A stretch of 14,055 nt of DNA from Ruminiclostridium sp. Lineage in GTDB: Bacteria; Bacillota; Clostridia; DSM-8532. The position numbers and the translations under genes are program-made. Positions within the stretch are counted from its first letter, which is position 1. The number at the start of each line of letters is the position of its first letter. The stretch lies in contig DOHN01000104.1 in assembly GCA_003535195.1 (NCBI GenBank), positions 1-14,055 of the forward strand, read 5' to 3'. Shown piece after piece: positions 7,506-14,055 of this stretch. The notes under the pieces were generated by a model. That model had not been told where the DNA came from and ran no database searches. It worked only from the letters and a program-made list of their open reading frames with translations.

Positions 7506-7534
7506 ATTATATAATATTGCTTCAGCTCTGTCTA
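7506..7534 (-). promoter_or_regulatory. SigA-type promoter for the HMA gene and downstream genes
   Basis: On the minus strand there is TAGACA (7529-7534, 5 of 6 to TTGACA), a 17-bp spacer, and a perfect TATAAT (7506-7511). Transcription should begin near 7499, giving a leader of about 24 nt before TTG 7475. This is the best promoter in the window and probably drives the HMA gene, and perhaps the yccF-nadD block by read-through. I see no obvious metal-responsive operator. Confidence 0.75.
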
Positions 7535-7560
7535 TTAAAAAAGTTTATGAATATTCATCA
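7535..7560 (-). terminator. Weak terminator-like element after rluD
   Basis: Downstream of the rluD stop on the minus strand, a palindrome ATGAATATTCAT (7547-7558) is followed by AAAC and a run of six T. The stem is short and AT-only, so it would terminate poorly, but its position between rluD and the HMA promoter is right for the end of the spoIID-lspA-rluD unit. Confidence 0.3.
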
Positions 7561-7578
7561 AAAAATGCCCATATTTTT

Positions 7579-8499
7579 CTATGAAAGCAACTCCAGCAGC
7601 CGATTAAAGTAATCGGGAAGCGGCGCCTCAAAAATCATTCTCTCACCGGTCACAGGATGGGTCAGCTTCAGGTACCTGGCATGTAAAGCCTGTCCCTCCG
7701 TGTCCATCAGGCTGCATGCTTTACCGTATACCGTGTCACCGGTTACGGGATGCCCAAGGGAAGCCATATGCACCCTGATCTGGTGGGTTCGCCCTGTTTC
7801 CAGGCTAAGCTGCAGGTGGGTATACCCCCTAAACCGCTCCAAAACAGTATAATGCGTGATAGCAGGCTTGCCGTTCAGCCTGTTGACGGACATCTTTTTC
7901 CGGTTGGTTGGATGCCGCCCTATGGGCGCCGATATTTTACCGGAATCCTCCTTGATTACTCCGTCAACAATGGCCTCATAAATGCGCTGGACCTTATGAG
8001 CCTTTATTTGCTCCGAAAGATTTAAGTGAGCTTCATTGCTCTTGGCGGCGACCAGCAGGCCTGTGGTATCCTTGTCAATGCGGTGGACAATGCCGGGGCG
8101 GATGACGCCGTTGATATCCGAAAGCGAATCCCTGCAATGGTATAAAAGGGCATTGACCAGCGTCCCTTCCCAATTGCCGGCGGCAGGATGCACAACCATA
8201 TTTTTAGGTTTATTGATCACGATGATATCCTGATCTTCAAAGACAATATCCAGAGGTATATTCTGGGGCTCCAAAGACAGCGGAACAGGCTCGGGCTTGT
8301 TTACGGTAATATGCATTCCCGGCTTTAACCTAAATCCGCTTTTGACCACAGCCCCGTCAACAGTAACCAATCCTTCTCCGATCAGTTTTTGAATAAAGCT
8401 GCGGGTAACCGAACCGGCCTTTTCCACCAGCCAGGTATCCAGACGATGCCCTTCATCCAAAGCTGTCGTGATAAATATCTCAGTGGTGGTTTTGTCCAT
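7579..8499 (-). CDS. rluD: RluA/RluD family 23S rRNA pseudouridine synthase
   Basis: This 306-aa enzyme converts uridines in 23S rRNA to pseudouridine. An N-terminal S4 RNA-binding domain (about 17-75, with RSFIQKLIGEGLVTVDG) precedes the catalytic domain, where HRIDKDTTGLLV (139-150) carries the catalytic Asp142. Further family motifs are INKPKNMVVHPA (95-106) and LETGRTHQIRVHMASLGHPVTGD near the C-terminus. The length is usual. ATG 8499 has an AGAGGTGG site just upstream, and the start overlaps the lspA end by 20 bp, a common lspA-rluD arrangement in Firmicutes. RluD-type is more likely than RluC-type from context, but the exact target uridines cannot be read from the sequence. Confidence 0.94.
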   Translation of the reverse strand: MDKTTTEIFITTALDEGHRLDTWLVEKAGSVTRSFIQKLIGEGLVTVDGAVVKSGFRLKPGMHITVNKPEPVPLSLEPQNIPLDIVFEDQDIIVINKPKNMVVHPAAGNWEGTLVNALLYHCRDSLSDINGVIRPGIVHRIDKDTTGLLVAAKSNEAHLNLSEQIKAHKVQRIYEAIVDGVIKEDSGKISAPIGRHPTNRKKMSVNRLNGKPAITHYTVLERFRGYTHLQLSLETGRTHQIRVHMASLGHPVTGDTVYGKACSLMDTEGQALHARYLKLTHPVTGERMIFEAPLPDYFNRLLELLS

Positions 8500-8995
8500 T
8501 TTCCACCTCTGATACCGGCGGGTCGGCTATATCCTTCGGATTCTCTTTCTCCGGTTCCTTATAAATAAACAGCAGATAGATCACCAAAAGGGCTACTCCC
8601 ACCGTGACGCAAATATCGGCCACATTGAATACGGGAAAATCATAGCCGAAAGGATAAAAATGCAGGAAATCTACAACAAACCCTCTTAACAGCCGGTCGA
8701 TGAAGTTTCCCAGAGCGCCGGCTATCAAAAGACAGAGAGCACCTCTCAAAAGGCCGTGGCGATTTTTTAGAAAATACCAGATCATGACGCCCACAGCCAC
8801 TATGGTAAGAATAATAAATGCCCATCTGAAATTCTGGAGCATGCCAAAGGCCGCCCCGCGATTTTCTAAATAGGAAAGATAAAAAAAATCTTTGATAATC
8901 TCGTAGCTTTCAAACAAAGCTTGATGACTATAAAAAAACCACTTGGTCCACTGATCCAATGCAATAAGAGCAACCACAGTAATGATCCAGAGCAT
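8480..8995 (-). CDS. lspA: Lipoprotein signal peptidase (signal peptidase II)
   Basis: LspA is the membrane aspartyl protease that removes signal peptides from lipidated prolipoproteins. The 171-aa protein has four membrane helices and the two active-site Asp motifs GNFIDRLLRGFVVDF (D100) and FNVADICVTVG (D127). DQWTKWF (14-20) and ENRGAAFGML (44-53) are also typical. The C-terminal tail (about 146-171) is charged and longer than the minimal family. ATG 8995 follows a strong AAGGAGG site about 7 nt upstream. It lies 39 bp downstream of the SpoIID-like gene and overlaps rluD. Confidence 0.96.
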   Translation of the reverse strand: MLWIITVVALIALDQWTKWFFYSHQALFESYEIIKDFFYLSYLENRGAAFGMLQNFRWAFIILTIVAVGVMIWYFLKNRHGLLRGALCLLIAGALGNFIDRLLRGFVVDFLHFYPFGYDFPVFNVADICVTVGVALLVIYLLFIYKEPEKENPKDIADPPVSEVENGQNHH

Positions 8996-9034
8996 GTTCT
9001 GCCTCCTTAGGGGGTGATGGTATTCAGTATAAGT

Positions 9035-10741
9035 TTATTCTACCGTTACGCCGGTAAAATAGTGCATTAATATTTTATCATAAGTATAACCCTTTTGGGC
9101 AAAACCTTTTGCACCCTCCTGGCTCATACCCACAGCATGGCCCCAGCCTTTGCCTGTAAGGACCCATGTATTGGAGGCAACATTCGTACCGGAAGAGCCC
9201 GCAATGACGGAAGAGTCCGCCCCCAATATTTTTACGCCGGATTGGACGGATTTTATTTCAGAAGTTCCGGAGGCCGATACCACCGTCGCCCCATTTAAGT
9301 TTACGGTGGACTTGCCGTCAGCTGTCACAACGGATAGCACACTGCCGGTGCCCGAACCGCCGCCCGATGAGTTTCCTGAATTGATGGTAAACATCCGGCT
9401 GGGAAGATAGCTTCCGCTGTCCCCCAGAATCTTCCGTATATCCTCCTTGTAATAGATGATAGAATCCTTGGTGCCGGTTATCTTCAATTTATTGACCCGG
9501 CCGGCCGGGGTGTATTCCTCCGCCGTCATAGAAATGATATCGCCGATTTCTACTCCACTCAAAAACAGCTTCATTTTTATATCTTCGGCAGTAAAGGTCT
9601 TGATCCAGTTGTAATTATAGGAGCTCCCGGATTCATAGGGGTCCTCCACACTCTTTAAATAGGGTATATCAGCGCCCCAGACATTGGTATTATCTTCGGT
9701 CATCCCCCCGCTGGAGCTGAAATAAAACAAAGAGGCAAGCCTTCCGTTATATAAAACCTTTGTGCCCTTGGTTTCATTGACGGCCTGGTTAGAGGAGGCT
9801 CTTTCCAGTTCATAGCCCCCGTATACCTGTGAAGCAACGGTATTTACAACATCAAAATCCCATTTGCTGTAGTTGCCCATGCTTAGATAGACATAAGTAC
9901 GGGCCGCGACAGTCTGGGCCTTTAAAGCCTCTATAGGGGCGGTGGATTCAAGCTCTGCCGGAACGACGCCATAAAGATATTCTTCGATGCTCAAAACATT
10001 GATAACCGTCATATCACTGTCGGTAAAACGCCTTAACTCAATTTCACCCCGATACTGCCTGCCGTTTACAGATAATATCTTCGGGTTGTTGGATGAATTC
10101 GGGCGTGCGCTCAGCCGTAAGTTTTTTGATCCATAGATCAATCGGGCTTCAAAGTCGGAATTATATACAATGAAACGGTTCCCTGCAGGTTCTATTACCG
10201 TAAAATCCGAAGCATCCAGCTTGGAGGCAAGGTTTTTTACATCAGCGGCGGCTTTGCCGGCATCTCCGTAAAACCCGGTCCAAACAAACCAGCCATCCTC
10301 AAAGACAGGGTATGCGTAAATGCCCGATTCTTTTATCTGATTGGCAAAGCTTTGAGCTGAAGCATAGTCGGAAACCTTTTCTCCAATTTGAATGTGATAA
10401 GGGCCAAAGGTTTCTCCGCTGTATGGAATGCCCTCGGTGGGATTGTATTCAGTAAGAGCGCCGGAAGGAGATTTAATAAAATAGGAGTCCTTTCTTATAA
10501 TAATCTGCTTATTCCCCGCCTCGGTCAATATAGCAGAAAATTCACCATTTTTATAATAGCCGAGTTCCAATCCACCGGCAGAATTCAGCGCCACACTGGG
10601 GGCCGATGAAGTACCAAAATAAAGTCCGACCCTGACCGTTTCCGGATAAGTGGCGGCCAATACATTTGTATCAGAAAAGAATATAATGAAAACGCTTATA
10701 ATGACAAGTATCCATGTAAAAAATCTTGATCCCCGACCCAT
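9035..10741 (-). CDS. Exported SpoIID/LytB-domain protein with SPOR domain
   Basis: This 568-aa protein begins with a signal peptide or membrane anchor (residues 7-30, ending VLAA). A SPOR-like peptidoglycan-binding segment follows (about 113-182, YHIQIGEKVSDYASAQSFAN). The SpoIID/LytB core spans 228-450 and resumes at 522-568 with KGWGHAVGMSQEGAKGFAQKG. In SpoIID lytic transglycosylases the catalytic Glu sits in the GVVPAELES region, here E263, before EALKAQTVAARTY. A Gly/Ser-rich insertion (about 455-520) splits the core. The Cys common in SpoIID before QVYGG is Ser304. Likely role: processing of stripped glycan strands during sporulation or cell-wall remodelling. It is longer than SpoIID proper (about 340 aa), so it is probably a paralogue. 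ATG 10741 has an AGGTG site. lspA follows. Confidence 0.9.
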   Translation of the reverse strand: MGRGSRFFTWILVIISVFIIFFSDTNVLAATYPETVRVGLYFGTSSAPSVALNSAGGLELGYYKNGEFSAILTEAGNKQIIIRKDSYFIKSPSGALTEYNPTEGIPYSGETFGPYHIQIGEKVSDYASAQSFANQIKESGIYAYPVFEDGWFVWTGFYGDAGKAAADVKNLASKLDASDFTVIEPAGNRFIVYNSDFEARLIYGSKNLRLSARPNSSNNPKILSVNGRQYRGEIELRRFTDSDMTVINVLSIEEYLYGVVPAELESTAPIEALKAQTVAARTYVYLSMGNYSKWDFDVVNTVASQVYGGYELERASSNQAVNETKGTKVLYNGRLASLFYFSSSGGMTEDNTNVWGADIPYLKSVEDPYESGSSYNYNWIKTFTAEDIKMKLFLSGVEIGDIISMTAEEYTPAGRVNKLKITGTKDSIIYYKEDIRKILGDSGSYLPSRMFTINSGNSSGGGSGTGSVLSVVTADGKSTVNLNGATVVSASGTSEIKSVQSGVKILGADSSVIAGSSGTNVASNTWVLTGKGWGHAVGMSQEGAKGFAQKGYTYDKILMHYFTGVTVE

Positions 10742-10801
10742 CGAAACACCTCATTGCTTTTTCTCTCGTATCCATCCATATGAAAACCTTTGTATGTCCC
10801 T

Positions 10802-10830
10802 ATTATACCCATATTTCGACAGATTGTATA
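10802..10830 (-). promoter_or_regulatory. Promoter for the SpoIID-like gene
   Basis: On the minus strand TATAAT (10802-10807) is preceded, after 17 bp, by TATACA (10825-10830, 4 of 6 to TTGACA). Transcription would start near 10795, leaving a leader of about 54 nt. The -10 is good and the -35 mediocre, so an activator or an alternative sporulation sigma factor cannot be excluded; I did not see a clear SigE or SigG pattern. Confidence 0.5.
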
Positions 10831-10982
10831 GATTTCTGCAAAAGGTAAACATGGTGTAACAATTTTGAAATATAACGACGCAATCGATGGGACTAACGAA
10901 CCAATAAAAATAATACCACTGCTTGATAGGTTTAAGGTGCGCCAATATCTATGATAGAAGCTAGGGCAAGCTTTGCATGAAC

Positions 10983-11010
10983 AATATATCCTCATTCGTT
11001 CGGATATATT
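10983..11010 (+). repeat. Perfect 9-bp inverted repeat (stem-loop) upstream of the TadG-like gene
   Basis: AATATATCC (10983-10991) is followed after 10 nt by GGATATATT (11002-11010). It lies 30 bp before ATG 11041. No T-run follows on either strand, so it is not a standard terminator; it may be an operator or a 5'-UTR hairpin. The rest of the 10742-11028 divergent region shows the minus-strand promoter but no convincing plus-strand promoter, riboswitch or small RNA that I could recognise. Confidence 0.55.
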
Positions 11011-11040
11011 CACCAGCTTATTTAAAGGATGTGTATATTA

Positions 11041-11955
11041 ATGAAAAAGCTCTTAAAGAGCCAGAAAGGCTCAACTCTTGTAATATTCGGGCTATCAGCG
11101 GTTGTTCTGTTCGGTTTTGTGGCTCTGGTGGCCGATATCGGCATGATGACCCTCCATCGGGCCAAGCTTTCCAATGCCGTTGATGCGGCTGCACTGGCAG
11201 GGGCCCAGGAGCTGATATACAATGCAGAAAACGCACCCGGCCGGGCTGCAGAGTATTTCAGAGAAAACGGATATGCGGATAGCCCCATCGATGTGGCTAT
11301 CGACGAAGATCAAACGGCTATAAGGGTTACAGCCTCCCATGAAGTCAATTTTGGGCTTGCCAGGGTTCTGGGCTTTTCCTCCGAGAATGTCCAGGCTACC
11401 GTGAAAGGAAAGGTTCTTCCCGTTATAGCGGTAAACAGTGGCACGCGGCCTTTTGCCATACAGGATCAGGAGCTGGAATTCGGAGCCCAATATACCCTGA
11501 AGAGAGGCGGGGGCAATGGCAGCGGCGGCAACTACGGGGGCATCGCTCTTGGCGGCAACGGGGCTAAGATATATCTTAACAATATTGTAGAAGGCTATAA
11601 TGAAAGGCTGATGGTGGGCGATTATGTGCAAACCGAGCCCGGCAATATGAGCGGCCCCACCCAAGACGGCGTCAACCAGCTCATCAATCAGTGCACTCAT
11701 ACGCCCCGGTGTACTTTTGATCATTTCGAGCCCGACTGTCCACGGGTCATAACGGTTATTATTGTGGATACACTTGATGTAAACGGCCGTTCCACAGTAC
11801 AGATAACCGGTTTTGCCTCCTTCTTCCTGGAGGGCGGAGTAGGCTCCGGGAACAAGTCCGAGGTTACCGGGCGCTTTATCAAAACAGTGGCCAGCGGCGA
11901 AGTCAGTGATACACAAAATGATTATGGATTATATGGAGTCCGATTGATGGAATAG
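11041..11955 (+). CDS. TadE/TadG-like (Flp pilus assembly-related) protein
   Basis: This 304-aa protein opens with a basic end and one membrane segment (about 11-35), then the TadG-like signature DIGMMTLHRAKLSNAVDAAALAGAQ, which marks pseudopilin-related Tad proteins. The remainder should be outside the membrane. It includes a Gly-rich stretch (155-174, KRGGGNGSGGNYGGIALGG), TEPGNMSGPTQDGV (198-211), a Cys/His cluster (C218, H220, C224, H228, C233) and ITGFASFFLEG (255-265). Start: ATG 11041 is preferred over in-frame ATG 11029, because AAAGG (11024-11028) abuts the latter; spacing to 11041 is 12 nt, so initiation may be weak. No other Tad/Flp genes (TadA ATPase, TadB/C, CpaB, prepilin) are in the window. 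It converges on glpK. Confidence 0.8.
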   Translation: MKKLLKSQKGSTLVIFGLSAVVLFGFVALVADIGMMTLHRAKLSNAVDAAALAGAQELIYNAENAPGRAAEYFRENGYADSPIDVAIDEDQTAIRVTASHEVNFGLARVLGFSSENVQATVKGKVLPVIAVNSGTRPFAIQDQELEFGAQYTLKRGGGNGSGGNYGGIALGGNGAKIYLNNIVEGYNERLMVGDYVQTEPGNMSGPTQDGVNQLINQCTHTPRCTFDHFEPDCPRVITVIIVDTLDVNGRSTVQITGFASFFLEGGVGSGNKSEVTGRFIKTVASGEVSDTQNDYGLYGVRLME

Positions 11956-11960
11956 GGTTT

Positions 11961-13448
11961 TCAGACCCAGTCCATGGCGCGTTTTACCGCCTTCTGCCAG
12001 CCTGCATAGAGCATCTCGGTCTTCGACCGTTCCATGGCCGGTTTAAAGTGATTTGCAATATGGTAATTCAGCTTAATCTCCTCCTTACCTTTCCAGAAAC
12101 CCATGCCAAGTCCGGCAAGGCACGCGGCGCCAAGCGCAGTGGTCTCGGCTGTCATGGGTTTTATAACGTCGATCCCCATCAGATCAGCCTGAAATTGCAT
12201 GAGGAAATGGCTGTTGCTCGCTCCCCCATCCACTTTTAGTTCTTTTATCGCCGCGCCCGAATCGGACATCATGGCATTGAATACATCAAGGGACTGGTAC
12301 GCAATGGATTCCAGCGTTGCGCGGACAATATGCTCTCTGGTGCTTCCACGGGTAAGTCCGACAATAGATCCCCGGGCATACATATCCCAATAGGGTGCGC
12401 CCAGCCCTGTAAAAGCCGGCACCACATAAACTCCGCCGGTATCAGGAACTTTTTCGGCAATGAGATCCGCCTCCTGGGGCGACCCGATCATTTTCAGCTC
12501 ATCCCGAAGCCACTGTATGGCGGCGCCGGCATTGAACACGCTGCCTTCAAGGGCATACGTAATCTCATCATTCATGCCCCAGGCAATAGTGGTTAAAAGA
12601 TTATTTTTTGAAAGCACGGGCTTTTTACCGGTATTCATCAGTATAAAGCAGCCGGTGCCGTATGTATTCTTGCTGCTCCCTTCATCAAAGCAGGTCTGGC
12701 CGAAAAGTGCCGATTGCTGGTCTCCGGCTATGCCGCTGATGGGTATTGATGTCCCGAAAAGCTCAGCATAAGTCTCTCCTACCATTCCTGACGAAGGGAC
12801 TACCCGGGGCAGCATCGTTTCAGGGATATCCATAAGCTCCAGCAGCTCTTCATCCCACTTGAGCCGGTAAATATCATAGAGCATGGTGCGCGAGGCATTG
12901 GTATAATCCGTCACATGGCATTTTCCGCCGGTCAGATTCCAGATAAGCCAGCTATCCATCGTACCTGCTAAAAGCCTGCCCTGACGGGCCTGCTCTCTTG
13001 CGCCCTCCACATGATCCAGCAGCCATTTTATTTTTGTCCCCGAAAAATAGGCGTCAATGATCAATCCGGTTTTTTCCCTGATAAGATCTTCATAGCCCTG
13101 TTTTTTAAGCTGTGTACAAAAGTCTGAGGTTCTCCTGCATTGCCAGCAGATGGCCGGTTGAATGGGTCTTCCTGTGATTTTATCCCATATTACCACCGTC
13201 TCGCGCTGATTGGCAATACCAATCGCCGCAATTTCTTCAGGGTTTGTTCCCGTTGCATGCAAACAGTCAAAAACGGCTTCCATCTGGGAATGCCAGATTT
13301 CCTCCCCGTCATGCTCGACCCATCCGGGATAGGGATAGGCCTGGGTAAGAGGCCTGCTTTTAATTCCGATAATTTCTCCATGTGCGTTGAAAAGAACAGC
13401 TCTTGAACTCGTGGTACCCTGATCCAGGGATAAAATATATTTTTTCAT
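11961..13448 (-). CDS. glpK: Glycerol kinase
   Basis: GlpK phosphorylates glycerol to glycerol-3-phosphate with ATP. This 495-aa FGGY-family protein has the ATP-site motif LDQGTTSSR (8-16), glycerol-binding residues R82-E83 (ANQRET), W102, Y134 (DAYFSGTK) and D243 ([13 protein letters not shown]), and the phosphate motif YGTGCF (263-268) and the [10 protein letters not shown] segment. Length is standard. The start is ATG 13448, because GGAGG (13455-13459) is 6 nt upstream; the neighbouring ATG at 13454 directly abuts that site. The segment before IPISG reads TYAELFGTS: the His phosphorylated by HPr in Enterococcus and Bacillus GlpK is absent, as is the GGTR loop used for fructose-1,6-bisphosphate in E. 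coli. No glpF, glpD or glpP is present nearby. Confidence 0.97.
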   Translation of the reverse strand: MKKYILSLDQGTTSSRAVLFNAHGEIIGIKSRPLTQAYPYPGWVEHDGEEIWHSQMEAVFDCLHATGTNPEEIAAIGIANQRETVVIWDKITGRPIQPAICWQCRRTSDFCTQLKKQGYEDLIREKTGLIIDAYFSGTKIKWLLDHVEGAREQARQGRLLAGTMDSWLIWNLTGGKCHVTDYTNASRTMLYDIYRLKWDEELLELMDIPETMLPRVVPSSGMVGETYAELFGTSIPISGIAGDQQSALFGQTCFDEGSSKNTYGTGCFILMNTGKKPVLSKNNLLTTIAWGMNDEITYALEGSVFNAGAAIQWLRDELKMIGSPQEADLIAEKVPDTGGVYVVPAFTGLGAPYWDMYARGSIVGLTRGSTREHIVRATLESIAYQSLDVFNAMMSDSGAAIKELKVDGGASNSHFLMQFQADLMGIDVIKPMTAETTALGAACLAGLGMGFWKGKEEIKLNYHIANHFKPAMERSKTEMLYAGWQKAVKRAMDWV

Positions 13449-13494
13449 TGCCATCCTCCACGATTTTTAGCTGCAGGAAACCTGCTTTCATTCC

Positions 13495-13524
13495 ATTATA
13501 TCAAACTCCGCCCGGAGATTCCAA
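13495..13524 (-). promoter_or_regulatory. glpK promoter with inverted repeat in the spacer
   Basis: On the minus strand, TTGGAA (13519-13524, 4 of 6) lies 18 bp upstream of a perfect TATAAT (13495-13500). Within the spacer a palindrome CTCCG-GG-CGGAG (13506-13517) is placed where a repressor could block polymerase. The leader (about 13450-13488) contains a small hairpin, GCAGG-TTT-CCTGC (13473-13485), but I see no GlpP-type antiterminator/terminator pair and no clear catabolite (cre) box. Confidence 0.55.
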
Positions 13525-13565
13525 CAGAGCCGTTATGAACAGAACAAATTACTTTTATGACCGCC

Positions 13566-13574
13566 TGTTATATT
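13566..13574 (+). promoter_or_regulatory. Possible extended -10 promoter for rubrerythrin
   Basis: TGTTATATT (13566-13574) is an extended -10 (TGn plus TATATT, 5 of 6). No good -35 is found at 16-18 bp. A 7-bp inverted repeat GAACAAA (13542-13548) / TTTGTTC (13574-13580) brackets it and could be a regulator site; it does not resemble a canonical PerR box. Expected transcription start is near 13581, about 56 nt before the ATG. Confidence 0.35.
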
Positions 13575-13636
13575 TTGTTCCGGAAACGTTAATACTGAGA
13601 ACTATTAAAGAACAGGTTTTGTTTGGAGGTTTTTTT

Positions 13637-14055
13637 ATGAAGCGTTTGGAAGGAACAGAGACGGCCATAGCTCTTATGAGAGCTTTCGCGGGCGAGTCCC
13701 AGGCACGGAACCGGTATTATTTTGCGGCCAGCACAGCGGATAAGGAAGGTTATAAGCAAATTAAGGATATTTTTATTACGACTGCCGAAAATGAAAGAGC
13801 CCATGCCAAGGTTTTTTACAATCTCATTGTTGAAGGATTTCAGGGCAAGCTTCCCGTCAATATCAATATTTCGGCAGGGTACCCGGTATCCTCCGGATCC
13901 ACCGCAGACAATCTAATAGCGGGCGTACACGGCGAGCATGCGGAATGGAGCGAAGCTTATCCGGCATTCGCAAAAATAGCGGAAAGGGAAGACTTTCCGG
14001 AGGTCGCCACCGCTTTTAAGCTGATTTCAACGGTTGAAATCAGCTTAAAAGCGGT
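13637..14055 (+). CDS. Rubrerythrin, 3' end missing and last bases suspect
   Basis: Rubrerythrin is a diiron peroxidase that removes hydrogen peroxide in anaerobes. ATG 13637 follows GGAGG (13625-13629) by 7 nt. The ferritin-like domain is clear: AFAGESQARNRYYFA (16-30, ligand E20), TAENERAHAK (49-58, ligands E53 and H56), GEHAEWSEAYPAFAKIAERE (99-118, E100 and E103) and the last helix TAFKLISTVE (125-134, E134). The final ligand should be a His three residues after E134, but the window reads VEISLKA. These bases (14034-14055) are the exact reverse complement of 14009-14030, so only residues up to about E134 are trustworthy. The usual C-terminal rubredoxin-like domain lies beyond the window or is lost. 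Confidence 0.92.
   Translation, partial: MKRLEGTETAIALMRAFAGESQARNRYYFAASTADKEGYKQIKDIFITTAENERAHAKVFYNLIVEGFQGKLPVNINISAGYPVSSGSTADNLIAGVHGEHAEWSEAYPAFAKIAEREDFPEVATAFKLISTVEISLKA
14009..14055. repeat. Perfect 22-bp inverted repeat at the window end (fold-back)
   Basis: Bases 14009-14030 (beginning ACCGCTTTTAAG, ending GATTTCAA) are exactly reverse-complemented by 14034-14055 (beginning TTGAAATC, ending AAAAGCGGT), with CGG at 14031-14033 as the centre. The left arm is normal rubrerythrin coding sequence; the right arm destroys the conserved end of the diiron domain and runs precisely to the last base. This points to a fold-back at a contig end, primed by the natural TTCAA-CGG-TTGAA hairpin. 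Confidence 0.9.

Noticed and set aside
10920..10960. Possible SigD promoter (GCCAATAT, 10941-10948) for the TadG-like gene
   Set aside because: The -10-like box matches well, but no TAAA-type -35 lies about 15 bp upstream, so I did not annotate it.
10696..11013. A 105-codon minus-strand frame (and a 64-codon one inside it) across the divergent region
   Set aside because: It starts with GTG without a ribosome site, overlaps the SpoIID-like start in another frame and covers the likely promoter; the translation resembles no family I know.
10860..11028. A riboswitch, such as a c-di-GMP type, ahead of the TadG-like gene
   Set aside because: I compared the stretch with the conserved segments I remember (GACGCAAAGCC, AGGTAGC) and found only fragments in the wrong order.
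11095..11916. A 273-codon minus-strand open frame opposite the TadG-like gene
   Set aside because: It has no recognisable domain or ribosome site and lies wholly antisense to a gene with a clear TadG-type N-terminus; it is a shadow frame.
13542..13580. GAACAAA/TTTGTTC inverted repeat as a PerR box for rubrerythrin
   Set aside because: The arms are 25 bp apart and do not match the AT-rich TTATAATNATTATAA form, so regulation by PerR is not supported from sequence.

Overview
The window looks like chromosomal DNA of a low-to-moderate GC, Gram-positive, endospore-forming, probably anaerobic Firmicute of the class Clostridia. The evidence is the B. subtilis-like cluster yaaO-tmk-yaaR-holB-ricT, strong AGGAGG-type ribosome binding sites with several TTG and GTG starts, a SpoIID-family protein with a SPOR domain, and a rubrerythrin typical of anaerobes. 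I cannot place it to genus. I see no insertion sequence, integrase, phage gene, CRISPR array, tRNA or rRNA.

Bases 1-7475 carry a close-packed minus-strand block. In transcription order it is: a small heavy-metal-associated (HMA) protein, a YccF-family membrane protein, nadD, yqeK, an MgtC/SapB-type membrane protein, lepB, yaaO, tmk, yaaR, holB and ricT (cut by the left edge). Most gaps are 2-28 bp, so much of this may be one polycistronic unit. A good SigA-type promoter (7506-7534) starts it, and a hairpin (7213-7243) lies between the HMA gene and yccF. The block mixes NAD synthesis (NadD), Ap4A removal (YqeK), protein export (LepB), a polyamine-type decarboxylase, dTTP supply (Tmk), the replication clamp loader (HolB) and an RNA-processing factor (RicT).

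Bases 7579-10741 hold a second minus-strand unit: a SpoIID/LytB-domain exported protein with a SPOR domain, then lspA and rluD, which overlap. Bases 10742-11028 are a divergent intergenic region with a promoter for the SpoIID-like gene and a perfect 9-bp stem-loop upstream of an orphan TadG-like gene. That gene (11041-11955) and glycerol kinase gene glpK (13448-11961) converge with only 5 bp between their stop codons. The glpK and rubrerythrin genes are divergent across a 188-bp region carrying promoters for both.

Two anomalies stand out. The last 47 bases form a perfect 22-bp inverted repeat with a 3-base centre, ending exactly at the window end and replacing the expected rubrerythrin sequence; this is most likely a fold-back artefact at a contig end. 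In lepB, the best ribosome binding site and ATG are out of frame with the catalytic domain across an 8-T and a 7-A run. Apart from these the content is mostly conserved housekeeping, and I did not find convincing evidence of a new multi-gene system. The least understood parts are the orphan TadG-like gene with its Cys/His cluster and the SpoIID-like protein with a Gly/Ser-rich insertion.
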